Source of the DNA: Pseudoalteromonas piscicida
GTDB taxonomy: Bacteria; Pseudomonadota; Gammaproteobacteria; Enterobacterales; Alteromonadaceae
Reading direction: 5' to 3'
Assembly (NCBI RefSeq): GCF_002744175.1
Contig: NZ_NKHF01000089.1
Location: forward strand, 1 to 64,000
DNA length: 64,000 bases
Both the position numbers and the translations under genes were made by a program. The notes beneath the pieces were generated by a model. That model was not told the DNA's origin and made no database searches. It saw only the letters and a list, made by a program, of their open reading frames with translations. The stretch's first letter is position 1; every line of letters begins with the position of its first letter. This document shows, one piece after another, positions 44,393 through 52,628 of the stretch.

Positions 44393-45190
44393 ATGGCTTT
44401 ATCTAAAACTTTTAACACATTACACCAACAATCAACCCCGCTTTTTATAGCTAACTGCTGGGATCCATTATCGGCGCTTATCATAGAACAGGCTGGTGGC
44501 CAGGCCGTTGCGACAACAAGCTGGGGCATGTCTAATCATCAGGGCTACAAAGATGGAGAACAACTCACATTTGATCATGTACTACAAACCGTAAGTGCCA
44601 TCTTGAAGGTCATTACTATTCCATTAAGTGTTGATATAGAGGCAGGTTACAGCACAGATCAGGATCAGATCATCCAGCATATTTTAAAATTAGCTGAACT
44701 CGGCGTTGCCGGTATCAACATTGAAGATAAGCCGAGCGCTCAGAGCAGCTTGCGCGGTATAGAGGCACATCAAGCCTTATTACAGGCAATCAAACAAGCT
44801 TTACGTCATGGCGGTTTCGAGCACTTTTTTATCAATGCCCGTTGCGATCTTTGCTTACAACCACAGTGGACAGAAGCGGCGCTGTATGAACGTGCGCTCG
44901 CCTATCAAGAAGCGGGTTGTGATGGTTTTTTTATTCCCGGTTTAACCGAGCATACAACAATAAAACGCCTAACATCCCTGCTTTTAATCCCAGTCAATGT
45001 AATGCTGTTACCCGGATTTAATGATAAACAGATGCTAATAGAGTTAGGAGTTAAACGTATCTCTACGGGTAATGCGCTTAGCGATCATGTGATAGCACAG
45101 CAAGAGTCAGCCACTAAAAAACTGCTTGAAGAAAGCGCGGTAGACTTCTTATTTGAACAATCTGTCAGCACAGCTTGGTTGTCAAACTAA
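44393..45190 (+). CDS. Isocitrate lyase/phosphoenolpyruvate mutase family protein
   Basis: A 265-residue TIM-barrel enzyme of the ICL/PEP mutase superfamily. The metal site DxExGY is clear as D81, E83 and G85 in SVDIEAGYS, with E111 in NIED. The catalytic KKCGH loop of true isocitrate or methylisocitrate lyases is absent, which excludes those activities. The reaction is not known for this subgroup; oxaloacetate or carboxyphosphonate type chemistry are possibilities. The AGGAGA ribosome site is strong. Single gene, with the origin-flanking region following it. Confidence 0.85.
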   Translation: MALSKTFNTLHQQSTPLFIANCWDPLSALIIEQAGGQAVATTSWGMSNHQGYKDGEQLTFDHVLQTVSAILKVITIPLSVDIEAGYSTDQDQIIQHILKLAELGVAGINIEDKPSAQSSLRGIEAHQALLQAIKQALRHGGFEHFFINARCDLCLQPQWTEAALYERALAYQEAGCDGFFIPGLTEHTTIKRLTSLLLIPVNVMLLPGFNDKQMLIELGVKRISTGNALSDHVIAQQESATKKLLEESAVDFLFEQSVSTAWLSN

Positions 45191-45288
45191 ATAAATCCTG
45201 AGATCTGACGGTTTTTTTAGATTCTTTTATTATATGGATCTAACAATATAGATCTAAAAGCCTAGATCGAATCTGGGCTTTTAGATCG

Positions 45289-45297
45289 TTATCCACA
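45289..45297 (+). promoter_or_regulatory. DnaA box upstream of mioC (1)
   Basis: Perfect TTATCCACA directly after the GATC hairpin. Confidence 0.75.
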
Positions 45298-45405
45298 AAC
45301 AATCATCCACAAGCCATAATTTATTCTTCAAATCCGCCTTTATAAGTGGCTTCATCGTCAAAAACAGCTTATACAAGATCCGGTTAAGCTCAGCTATCCC
45401 AAAGA

Positions 45406-45414
45406 TTATCCACA
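45406..45414 (+). promoter_or_regulatory. DnaA box upstream of mioC (2)
   Basis: Perfect TTATCCACA, 186 bp before the mioC start and next to a GATC site. Confidence 0.75.
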
Positions 45415-45599
45415 ACAAGATCACCGCTTTAAACCAAAGAATATTTTATTTTATTTATATTTTTCATATAGATATACATAAAACTTAGATTTTAGCCACT
45501 ATTTGTACAAAATTTTTTATCCAATAACTTCTCTGCCCTCTTTACATATTCACGTTAAACGCTAAGATGGCGCGCATTACAGACTTAGGTAAGGTAGCA

Positions 45600-46037
45600 A
45601 TGCAAACTTTAGATCTTATTGTTGGCAGTCAAATGGGATCGGCGGAATATGTCGCTGAGCAACTTGTAGAGTCTCTAGAATCTCAAGGGATTTCAGTGAA
45701 CTTGCATGAACAACCTGAACTTGAAGCTTGCCAACAAGCCTTATGGCTGGTGGTAACATCAACCTATGGTGCAGGTGACTACCCAGAAAACCTATTGCCT
45801 TTTATAGCAGCCCTTAATGATAAGTCTGATCTGAGTGATCTGCGCTTTGCTGTGATCGGAATTGGTGACTCAAGTTATGACACTTTTAATCATGCGGCCT
45901 TGAATTTAGCTGAGTTATTAAAAGAAAAGGGTGCCACGCTTTTACTAGAAGTTGCAAAAATTGACGTTTTACAACCCGATCTACCTGAAGATACCGCTGT
46001 TGCTTGGTTACCTAAGTTTATCGAATGCATCGCCTAG
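45600..46037 (+). CDS. mioC: Flavodoxin-like protein MioC
   Basis: An FMN-binding flavodoxin-fold protein of 145 residues; E. coli MioC, which has 147, takes part in biotin synthase electron supply. The ATG at 45600 with AAGG six bases before it aligns with E. coli (LIVGSQMGSAEYVAEQLVE); a start at 45567 would add 11 residues. The FMN loop STYGAGDYPENL and IGIGDSSYDTF are visible. Its place directly left of oriC is conserved in gammaproteobacteria. Confidence 0.93.
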   Translation: MQTLDLIVGSQMGSAEYVAEQLVESLESQGISVNLHEQPELEACQQALWLVVTSTYGAGDYPENLLPFIAALNDKSDLSDLRFAVIGIGDSSYDTFNHAALNLAELLKEKGATLLLEVAKIDVLQPDLPEDTAVAWLPKFIECIA

Positions 46038-46062
46038 TCGCGCGATCAGAAGTACACAGAAG

Positions 46063-46071
46063 TTATTCACA
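46063..46071 (+). promoter_or_regulatory. oriC DnaA box (R4-like position)
   Basis: TTATTCACA, fits TTATNCACA; the outermost box near mioC. Confidence 0.7.
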
Positions 46072-46095
46072 AATTTAGTCTATTTTAGATCGCAT

Positions 46096-46104
46096 TGTGG
46101 ATAA
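46096..46104 (-). promoter_or_regulatory. oriC DnaA box, perfect consensus
   Basis: TGTGGATAA, the reverse complement of TTATCCACA. Confidence 0.8.
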
Positions 46105-46168
46105 CCTCTGATCTAACTGCAGATCTAAGGTTACTTATCCATTGGATAAAATTAGTCGGATCTCCCCC

Positions 46169-46177
46169 TGTGAATAA
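46169..46177 (-). promoter_or_regulatory. oriC DnaA box
   Basis: TGTGAATAA, the reverse complement of TTATTCACA, fits the TTATNCACA consensus. Confidence 0.7.
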
Positions 46178-46274
46178 CTAGGGTAGTTGATCAAAGGTTT
46201 TGCGCCTGTTGATCCGATCTAATTCACATCAATTGATCTTAGTTAACCAGTTGGATCTAAACAGGAATACAAAA

Positions 46275-46283
46275 CTATTCACA
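46275..46283 (+). promoter_or_regulatory. oriC DnaA box next to the unwinding element (R1-like position)
   Basis: CTATTCACA, one mismatch to TTATNCACA, 33 bp from the first 13-mer, the place of R1 in E. coli. Confidence 0.55.
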
Positions 46284-46315
46284 GATCTAAGGATCAGTAG
46301 TAGTAAGATCAATAA

Positions 46316-46360
46316 GATCTTTAAAAAGATCTTTATATATATTAAGAGATCTCTTTTTTG
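46316..46360 (+). other. DNA-unwinding element with three 13-mers
   Basis: Three AT-rich 13-mers each start with GATCT and overlap or follow one another, like the L, M and R 13-mers of E. coli oriC. Dam sites at each repeat start are preserved. Confidence 0.85.
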
Positions 46361-46457
46361 CGTTGTGCAAAGTTTAACCATTTCACTTCTGGTTAATTCT
46401 AGGTAGAATACGCATCCTTTCTAAATTTGCTCGGTTGTTTTAAGTAGGATCCCGTAA

Positions 46458-48347
46458 ATGATTTATCATGAACATTTTGATGTCATCGTTGTTGGTGGTG
46501 GACACGCAGGCACAGAAGCTGCACTTGCAGCAGCACGTATGGGTATGAATACCTTATTGTTAACACACAATATGGATACGTTAGGCCAAATGTCGTGTAA
46601 CCCTGCTATTGGTGGGATTGGTAAAGGTCATTTGGTTAAAGAGATCGATGCACTTGGTGGTGCAATGGCTAAAGCAATCGACAAAGGTGGGATCCAATTT
46701 CGTACACTTAATTCGTCGAAAGGCCCTGCGGTACGAGCAACTCGTGCGCAAGCCGATCGTGCACTGTATAAAGCGGCGATCCAAGATATTCTTCAGCACC
46801 AAGAAAACTTAAAGATCTTCCAGCAGTCTTGTGATGATCTTATTGTTGAAGGCGATCAAGTTAAAGGTGTGGTTACACAAATGGGCTTGCGCTTCAGTGC
46901 CAATGCAGTAGTGCTAACGGTAGGCACTTTCTTGGGTGGCCAAATCCATATTGGGTTAGAAAACTTCAAAGGGGGTCGTGCTGGTGATCCACCTTCAATC
47001 GCTCTTGCTGAGCGTCTACGTGAGATGCCTTTTCGTGTTGACCGTCTAAAAACGGGTACTCCACCACGTATTGATGCACGTACAGTTGATTTCTCTGTGA
47101 TGCAAGAACAACCAGGTGATACACCAACTCCAGTTTTCTCATTTATGGGTAAAGTAACGGATCATCCAAAGCAGATCCCTTGTTATATTACTTATACAAA
47201 TGAAAAAACTCACGATGTGATCCGCAATAATTTACATCGCTCGCCTATGTATGCTGGCGTTATTGAAGGTATTGGTCCACGTTACTGCCCTTCAATTGAA
47301 GATAAAATCGTACGCTTTGCCGATAAAGAAAAGCACCAGATCTTTGTTGAGCCTGAAGGTCTTACTTCATATGAACTATATCCAAATGGTATCTCCACCA
47401 GCTTACCATTTGATATTCAATTAGAGATTGTCCGCTCTATTCAAGGCTTTGAGAATGCCCATATTTGTCGTCCAGGTTACGCCATTGAATATGATTTCTT
47501 CGATCCTCGTGATCTCAAGCAATCATTAGAAACTAAATTTATCAACGGATTATTCTTCGCAGGTCAAATTAACGGTACGACTGGATATGAAGAAGCTGGT
47601 GCCCAAGGTTTGATTGCAGGTATGAACGCCGCACTTCAAGTACAGGGCCGAGAAGCATGGACACCACGCCGTGACGAGGCTTATGCTGGCGTATTAATTG
47701 ATGATTTAGCAACTTTAGGTACAAAAGAACCGTACCGTATGTTTACCTCTCGTGCTGAGTATCGCTTGTTATTACGTGAAGACAATGCTGATTTACGATT
47801 AACTGAAAAAGGTCGTGAACTTGGACTGGTTGACGATGAGCGCTGGGCTGCATACAACGAAAAGCTTGAAGTAATGGAACAAGAAGCACAGCGTTTACGC
47901 AATACTTGGATCCACAAAGATCACCCTGCACTTGAAGCGGTAAATGGCTTATTGAAAAAGCCATTGGTTCGTGAAGCAAGTCTTGAGGATCTGATCCGTC
48001 GCCCTGAGGTGAATTATCATGATCTAATGGCGATTGAAGGGTTAGGATCGGAGTTTGACAATATTCCTGCTCTTGAGCAAGTTGAGATCCAAACCAAGTA
48101 CGCCGGCTACATTGCTCGTCAACAAGATGAGATCAATAAGCAACTGCGTCATGAAGAAACGGTACTACCTGCTGAGTTTGATTATAGTCAAGTGAGTGGC
48201 CTGTCTAACGAAGTCGTCGCGAAGCTGTCAGACACTCGTCCACAAACGATTGGCCAAGCTTCTCGCATTTCTGGTATCACCCCTGCTGCTATTTCGCTAT
48301 TATTAGTGTATCTGAAAAAGCAAGGGCTATTGCGTAAGTCGGCGTAA
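46458..48347 (+). CDS. mnmG: tRNA uridine 5-carboxymethylaminomethyl modification enzyme MnmG
   Basis: FAD-dependent partner of MnmE in wobble uridine modification. Its 629 residues equal E. coli GidA. The FAD-binding GGGHAGTEAA is at 13-22, CNPAIGG near 47, the GTFLGG motif near 155, and the MnmE-contacting C-terminal helical domain ends the protein. The coding region is also unusually rich in GATC. The gene abuts the oriC unwinding element, so its transcription can influence initiation. Confidence 0.98.
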   Translation: MIYHEHFDVIVVGGGHAGTEAALAAARMGMNTLLLTHNMDTLGQMSCNPAIGGIGKGHLVKEIDALGGAMAKAIDKGGIQFRTLNSSKGPAVRATRAQADRALYKAAIQDILQHQENLKIFQQSCDDLIVEGDQVKGVVTQMGLRFSANAVVLTVGTFLGGQIHIGLENFKGGRAGDPPSIALAERLREMPFRVDRLKTGTPPRIDARTVDFSVMQEQPGDTPTPVFSFMGKVTDHPKQIPCYITYTNEKTHDVIRNNLHRSPMYAGVIEGIGPRYCPSIEDKIVRFADKEKHQIFVEPEGLTSYELYPNGISTSLPFDIQLEIVRSIQGFENAHICRPGYAIEYDFFDPRDLKQSLETKFINGLFFAGQINGTTGYEEAGAQGLIAGMNAALQVQGREAWTPRRDEAYAGVLIDDLATLGTKEPYRMFTSRAEYRLLLREDNADLRLTEKGRELGLVDDERWAAYNEKLEVMEQEAQRLRNTWIHKDHPALEAVNGLLKKPLVREASLEDLIRRPEVNYHDLMAIEGLGSEFDNIPALEQVEIQTKYAGYIARQQDEINKQLRHEETVLPAEFDYSQVSGLSNEVVAKLSDTRPQTIGQASRISGITPAAISLLLVYLKKQGLLRKSA

Positions 48348-48362
48348 TAGCAGTGGAACACT

Positions 48363-48983
48363 GTGTTATTAGAACAATTGAATGAATTACTCGCTGAAAC
48401 CTCTATAGAGCTAAGCGAACAACAAAAGCAGCAGCTGGTTGACTATGTCCAGCTGCTGGATAAATGGAATAAAGCCTACAATCTCACTTCTGTTCGAGAC
48501 CCCAAAGAAATGATGGTCAAACACATCATGGATTCTTTGGTCGTTGCACCGCATTTAACGGGTAGCAATTATATTGATGTTGGCACAGGCCCAGGCTTGC
48601 CTGGGATGGTATTAGCGATTGCTAGACCGGACATCAATTTTGTCTTGCTTGATAGCCTCGGTAAAAGAGTCAGATTTTTAATGCAAGTAAAACATGGTCT
48701 TGGCATTGAAAATGTCACACCGGTACAGTCTCGTGTTGAAGAATATCAACCAAGTGTTAAATTAGACGGTGTACTCAGCCGTGCTTTTGCATCACTACAA
48801 GATATGATCCAGTGGTGTTCACATTTAATCGATAACCAAGGTGTATTCTTAGCACTAAAGGGGCAATACCCTGCGGATGAGCTAGAAGATCTACCAAACG
48901 GCGTGAGTTTATCGCAAGATATTAGTCTAGTGGTGCCAAAACTTGAAGGTGAGCGCCATTTAATCATTCTTTCTAAAGATTAA
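48363..48983 (+). CDS. rsmG: 16S rRNA m7G527 methyltransferase
   Basis: SAM-dependent methylation of G527 in 16S rRNA; loss gives streptomycin resistance in several bacteria. The 206 residues begin with a GTG (E. coli 207 aa) and include WNKAYNLTSVRDP and the SAM-binding DVGTGPGLPGMVLAI. It lies 15 bases downstream of mnmG, the usual gidAB order. Confidence 0.97.
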   Translation: MLLEQLNELLAETSIELSEQQKQQLVDYVQLLDKWNKAYNLTSVRDPKEMMVKHIMDSLVVAPHLTGSNYIDVGTGPGLPGMVLAIARPDINFVLLDSLGKRVRFLMQVKHGLGIENVTPVQSRVEEYQPSVKLDGVLSRAFASLQDMIQWCSHLIDNQGVFLALKGQYPADELEDLPNGVSLSQDISLVVPKLEGERHLIILSKD

Positions 48984-48997
48984 TTGTCGAGGACAAT

Positions 48998-49783
48998 GTG
49001 GCAAGAGTCATTGCAATAGCAAACCAAAAAGGTGGTGTTGGTAAAACAACCACTGCGGTGAATTTAGCCGCGTCCATGGCGGCGACTAAACGTAAGGTAC
49101 TGTTGATCGATTTGGATCCCCAAGGAAACGCAACAATGGGGAGCGGTGTTGATAAATACGGCGATGTGGCAACGGTATATGATCTGTTGATCGAAGAGTC
49201 TCCAATGGATCAGGTGATCACAACAGAAACCAGCGGTGAATATCATTTAATTGCAGCAAATGGTGATGTTACCGCGGCGGAAGTAAAATTAATGGAGCTA
49301 TTTGCGCGAGAAGTAAGATTGCGCAATGCGTTAGAAGCAGTTAAAGATAAGTATGAATACATTTTTATTGACTGCCCCCCTTCCCTCAATATGCTTACGG
49401 TAAATGCCATGGCTGCTGCCGATGCCGTTTTAGTGCCAATGCAGTGTGAGTATTATGCACTCGAAGGGTTAACAGCCTTGATGGATACCATTACCCAATT
49501 GGGCAAATTGGTGAACCCAGGATTGCAAATTGAAGGCATTTTGCGCACTATGTACGACCCGCGTAACCGCCTAGCTAACGATGTATCTGAGCAGTTAAAA
49601 CAACACTTTGGCGATAAAGTGTACCGTACTGTGATCCCTCGTAATGTGCGATTGGCGGAGGCGCCAAGTTTTGGAGCGCCTGCGATGTATTATGATAGAG
49701 CGTCTAGCGGTGCGAAAGCTTATCTTGCCTTAGCGGGTGAAATGCTAAGACGCAAAGAAAAGCAAGCGGCTGCTGTTGCCTAA
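48998..49783 (+). CDS. parA: Chromosome partitioning ATPase ParA
   Basis: Soj/ParA ATPase that binds DNA non-specifically and pulls ParB-parS complexes. The 261 residues start at GTG after GAGGACAAT, with the deviant Walker A KGGVGKTT at 11-18, the FIDCPPSLNMLTVNA Walker B region, and QCEYYALEGL. It precedes parB by 15 bases, the gidAB-parAB order. The matching parS sites are in recF. Confidence 0.97.
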   Translation: MARVIAIANQKGGVGKTTTAVNLAASMAATKRKVLLIDLDPQGNATMGSGVDKYGDVATVYDLLIEESPMDQVITTETSGEYHLIAANGDVTAAEVKLMELFAREVRLRNALEAVKDKYEYIFIDCPPSLNMLTVNAMAAADAVLVPMQCEYYALEGLTALMDTITQLGKLVNPGLQIEGILRTMYDPRNRLANDVSEQLKQHFGDKVYRTVIPRNVRLAEAPSFGAPAMYYDRASSGAKAYLALAGEMLRRKEKQAAAVA

Positions 49784-49798
49784 GAGGATAAAAAGAAC

Positions 49799-50737
49799 AT
49801 GTCGGTTAAAAAACGTGGTTTAGGTCGAGGGTTGGATGCCCTACTGAGTTCTGCTAAACCTAATCCAAGTGCTGCGGCACCTGCACCCAGTCAAGAAGAG
49901 AACTTAGCTCCTGTTACTGATAAGCCAGCAGAACCTGCTGTTGAACAAGAGTTGCAGCGGTTACCGATTGAGTGGCTTAAGCCTGGTAAGTACCAGCCGC
50001 GTAAAGATATGTCTGAACAAGCGCTGGAAGAATTGGCAAGTTCGATCCGCTCTCAAGGAATTTTACAACCGATTGTGGTGCGTAAAGTCGCCGCGCAGAG
50101 TTTTGAAATTATTGCCGGTGAAAGGCGCTGGCGTGCGGCTCAATTGGCCAAGCAAGAGACCGTTCCATGTTTAATTAAAGACGTGCCGGATGAAGCTGCT
50201 GTTGCAATAGCCTTAATTGAAAACATTCAGCGTGAAGACCTTAATGCAATGGAAGAAGCGATTGCGTTAGATCGGCTGCTAAATGAATTCGAGCTAACAC
50301 ATCAGCAAGTTGCGGATGCGGTGGGGAAATCGCGTACAACGGTAACCAATTTACTTCGCCTCAACAACCTCAATGATGATGTAAAAATCTTGTTGGAGCA
50401 TGGTGATATTGAAATGGGTCATGCTCGTTGTTTACTTGCACTAAGTGGTGAAGCACAGTCAGAAGCGGCTAGAACGGCGGTTGCAAAAGGACTAACTGTG
50501 CGCGAGACCGAGAAGCTCGTTCGCTCAATATTGGAACCGGTTGAAAAGAAAGAAGCCAAGCAAAAAGATCCGGATGTGCAGCTGCTAGAACAACAATTGC
50601 AAGAAAACCTTGGCGCAAAAGTAGAAATAAACTACAACCAAAAAGGCAAAGGTAAGCTAGTCATTTCTTACGCTAGCTTAGATGAATTGGACGGTATTTT
50701 AGGCCGGATCAATCCTGAGATGAATGAAGCCGAATAG
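49799..50737 (+). CDS. parB: Chromosome partitioning protein ParB
   Basis: CTP-dependent clamp that binds parS and spreads. The 312 residues have an N-terminal basic start (KKRGLGRGLDALLSS), the ParB/Srx domain with the CTP-binding GERRWRAAQ box, a helix-turn-helix near 165-200 (THQQVADAVGKSRTTVTNLLR) and a C-terminal dimerisation domain. Its DNA targets are expected at the two parS sites 18 kb away. Confidence 0.97.
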   Translation: MSVKKRGLGRGLDALLSSAKPNPSAAAPAPSQEENLAPVTDKPAEPAVEQELQRLPIEWLKPGKYQPRKDMSEQALEELASSIRSQGILQPIVVRKVAAQSFEIIAGERRWRAAQLAKQETVPCLIKDVPDEAAVAIALIENIQREDLNAMEEAIALDRLLNEFELTHQQVADAVGKSRTTVTNLLRLNNLNDDVKILLEHGDIEMGHARCLLALSGEAQSEAARTAVAKGLTVRETEKLVRSILEPVEKKEAKQKDPDVQLLEQQLQENLGAKVEINYNQKGKGKLVISYASLDELDGILGRINPEMNEAE

Positions 50738-50747
50738 GTGATGGTTT

Positions 50748-50775
50748 AGTGTGGTGTGCTTGCTCACACCACACT
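50748..50775 (+). terminator. Likely terminator of parAB
   Basis: Eleven-bp stem AGTGTGGTGTG / CACACCACACT with a six-base loop and no T-run. Confidence 0.5.
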
Positions 50776-50932
50776 GCACACTATCGCTACAGATACATTT
50801 CAAATGAGCAGAAACCCAGAGGACATTGTTGTAAAAATAACCACTCTTGCATTGGCGCTAATTTTACCTATCTTACTTAACAAAAATCGACCAATTTAGC
50901 GTCCAAAAAACGTCACATTTCACCTCGTCAAG

Positions 50933-50960
50933 TTGCAAATTAAGCAGAAACAAGTATAAT
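50933..50960 (+). promoter_or_regulatory. Candidate promoter of the atp operon
   Basis: TTGCAA and a perfect TATAAT separated by 16 bases, 54 bp before the atpI start. The best sigma70-like pair in the 276-bp gap after parB. Confidence 0.55.
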
Positions 50961-51013
50961 TTCGCCAGTTTTCATACCCTGATAAAATTTAACGTCATTA
51001 AGGTTAATATAAA

Positions 51014-51394
51014 GTGACTCATTCGTTAGCCCGCCCGTATCGGCGAGCCGCATTAAAAGGTGTTTTGATTCAGGGTATCGTAGCATTAGTCGCTGCAGTA
51101 ATCGTTTTTATGGGTTGGGGAGTACAAGCCGGAGTTTCAGCGTTAGCTGGCGGTGCGGTGTTGGTACTCCCTAATTTTGTATTTGCCGCTTATGCCTTTA
51201 GATTTATGGGTGCAAGCAAAGCAAATCAAGTATATTCCTCGATAAAACGAGGAAATGGATTAAAATTTTTGCTAACTGTTGTGCTCTTTGCACTGATTTT
51301 TAAGCATTTTTCAGTAATGATGCTGCCTTTTTTTGGCGCTTATATGCTCGTGATGCTAACACAATGGTTGGTCCTGATTTTTTTTAATCATTAA
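51014..51394 (+). CDS. atpI: ATP synthase accessory protein AtpI
   Basis: A 126-residue membrane protein with four hydrophobic segments; AtpI assists assembly of the c-ring or Mg transport. It begins with GTG at 51014. Sequence is poorly conserved, so the call rests mainly on its length, topology and place as first gene of the atp operon. Confidence 0.9.
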   Translation: MTHSLARPYRRAALKGVLIQGIVALVAAVIVFMGWGVQAGVSALAGGAVLVLPNFVFAAYAFRFMGASKANQVYSSIKRGNGLKFLLTVVLFALIFKHFSVMMLPFFGAYMLVMLTQWLVLIFFNH

Positions 51395-51409
51395 CTTTTG
51401 GGATAAAAC

Positions 51410-52267
51410 ATGGCTGCAGAAGAAGTTACTCTATCAAGCCATATTCAGCACCACTTGACCAATGCCAAGATGTGCTCGACCGATGCCGGTCTTGCCTTCA
51501 ACAAAGCATGTGCGGATAGTGGTTTCTGGACATGGCATGTAGATACCCTCGCATGGTCAATCGGTTTAGGTCTGATATTTTTATGGATCTTCCGAAGTGC
51601 CGCTAAAAAATCCACTATAGGTGTTCCTGGTAAATTCCAGTGCTTTATCGAAATGGTAGTTGAGTTCGTTGGTGCCAACGTTCGTGACACTTATCACGGT
51701 AACAGCAAGTTAGTTGCACCTTTAGCCCTAACGATCTTCGTTTGGGTATTCCTAATGAACTTGATGGACTTAGTTCCTGTTGACTTCCTACCTGCATTCG
51801 CTGGCTTTGTTGGTGAACAAGCATTTGGTATGGACTCACACGATGTGTACATGAAGATTGTACCTACAACAGACTTAAACATGACAGCTGCGCTGGCGCT
51901 AGGTGTGTTTATTCTGATGATCGGTTATTCAATCAAAATCAAAGGCATCGGTGGCTTTATTGCAGAATTAACATTGCACCCATTTAGCTCTAAAAACAAA
52001 CTAATGATGGCAGTGTTGATCCCGTTTAACTTGTTACTTGAAACCATCGCGCTGGTTGCTAAGCCGTTCTCGCTAGCACTACGTTTGTTCGGTAACTTGT
52101 ACGCTGGTGAGATGATTTTCATCCTTATCGGTGCAATTGGTTTGATGCAGTTACCACTGCACTTCGTGTGGGCAGTATTCCACATTATGGTAATCGTACT
52201 GCAAGCATTTGTATTTATGATGCTGACAATCGTTTACCTCAGCATGGCTAGTACAGAAAGTCACTAA
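51410..52267 (+). CDS. atpB: F0F1 ATP synthase subunit a
   Basis: Proton-channel subunit of F0. The 285 residues contain five or six membrane helices; the essential arginine is R225 in LALRLFGNLYAGE. The N-terminal 40 residues are polar. It lies 15 bases after atpI. Confidence 0.97.
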   Translation: MAAEEVTLSSHIQHHLTNAKMCSTDAGLAFNKACADSGFWTWHVDTLAWSIGLGLIFLWIFRSAAKKSTIGVPGKFQCFIEMVVEFVGANVRDTYHGNSKLVAPLALTIFVWVFLMNLMDLVPVDFLPAFAGFVGEQAFGMDSHDVYMKIVPTTDLNMTAALALGVFILMIGYSIKIKGIGGFIAELTLHPFSSKNKLMMAVLIPFNLLLETIALVAKPFSLALRLFGNLYAGEMIFILIGAIGLMQLPLHFVWAVFHIMVIVLQAFVFMMLTIVYLSMASTESH

Positions 52268-52345
52268 TCAGCTGAACAGTAAAGATTTTTTATACTTAAA
52301 TTTAAACTTAAACTTTAATTTACTATTGAAACTTTGGAGATAAAA

Positions 52346-52579
52346 ATGGAAATCGCAGTTGCTATTAAACTTATCGCTGTTGCACTACTAATCGGTTTTG
52401 GTGCTATCGGTACTGCACTAGGCTTCGGTAACATGGGTGGTAAGTTCCTAGAAGCATGTGCTCGTCAACCTGAGCTTGCGCCTTCACTACAAGTTAAAAT
52501 GTTCATCCTAGCTGGTCTTATCGATGCCGTTGCAATGATCGGTGTAGGTATCGCTATGTACATGTTGTTCGCTCTTTAA
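52346..52579 (+). CDS. atpE: F0F1 ATP synthase subunit c
   Basis: Proteolipid of the rotor ring. From the ATG at 52346, which has GGAG six bases upstream, the protein has 77 residues; an in-frame TTG at 52334 overlaps this ribosome site. Two helices flank the polar R40-Q41-P42 loop, and the proton-carrying carboxylate is D60 in GLIDAVAM. The lack of the Na+ site glutamine and serine pattern indicates proton coupling. Confidence 0.97.
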   Translation: MEIAVAIKLIAVALLIGFGAIGTALGFGNMGGKFLEACARQPELAPSLQVKMFILAGLIDAVAMIGVGIAMYMLFAL

Positions 52580-52628
52580 TATTGCAAAATACCTGAAACG
52601 AACAACTGTCAAGTAAGGAGGAGCGGTC

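Larger units (their letters stand above)
45191..45599. other. Region upstream of mioC with DnaA boxes
   Basis: A 409-bp gap. It holds a 12-bp-stem hairpin at 45251-45287 (GATCTAAAAGCC / GGCTTTTAGATC), perfect DnaA boxes TTATCCACA at 45289-45297 and 45406-45414, and a one-mismatch box at 45303-45311. In E. coli the mioC promoter also carries a DnaA box and is repressed by DnaA, so the same control is likely here. The AT-rich part just before mioC is the probable promoter. Confidence 0.65.
46038..46457. other. oriC: Probable chromosomal replication origin oriC
   Basis: The mioC-mnmG gap, the location of oriC in E. coli. It has three 13-mers beginning GATCT, at 46316-46328 (GATCTTTAAAAAG), 46328-46340 (GATCTTTATATAT) and 46348-46360 (GATCTCTTTTTTG), which form the DNA-unwinding element next to mnmG. 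DnaA boxes lie on the mioC side at 46063-46071, 46096-46104, 46169-46177 and 46275-46283. I count 17 GATC sites in 420 bp, as expected for Dam/SeqA control. The whole order matches E. coli. Confidence 0.9.

Noticed and set aside
46200..46406. A 68-codon frame within the oriC region
   Set aside because: It runs through DnaA boxes and the unwinding element and has no homologue that I recognise.
48350..48366. A possible third parS half-site (GTGGAACA) before rsmG
   Set aside because: Only one half of the palindrome is present.
50804..50899. A 31-codon frame after parB coding for a possible single-helix membrane peptide (MSRNPEDIVVK start)
   Set aside because: No ribosome site before the ATG and no supporting context; chance frame in the AT-rich gap.
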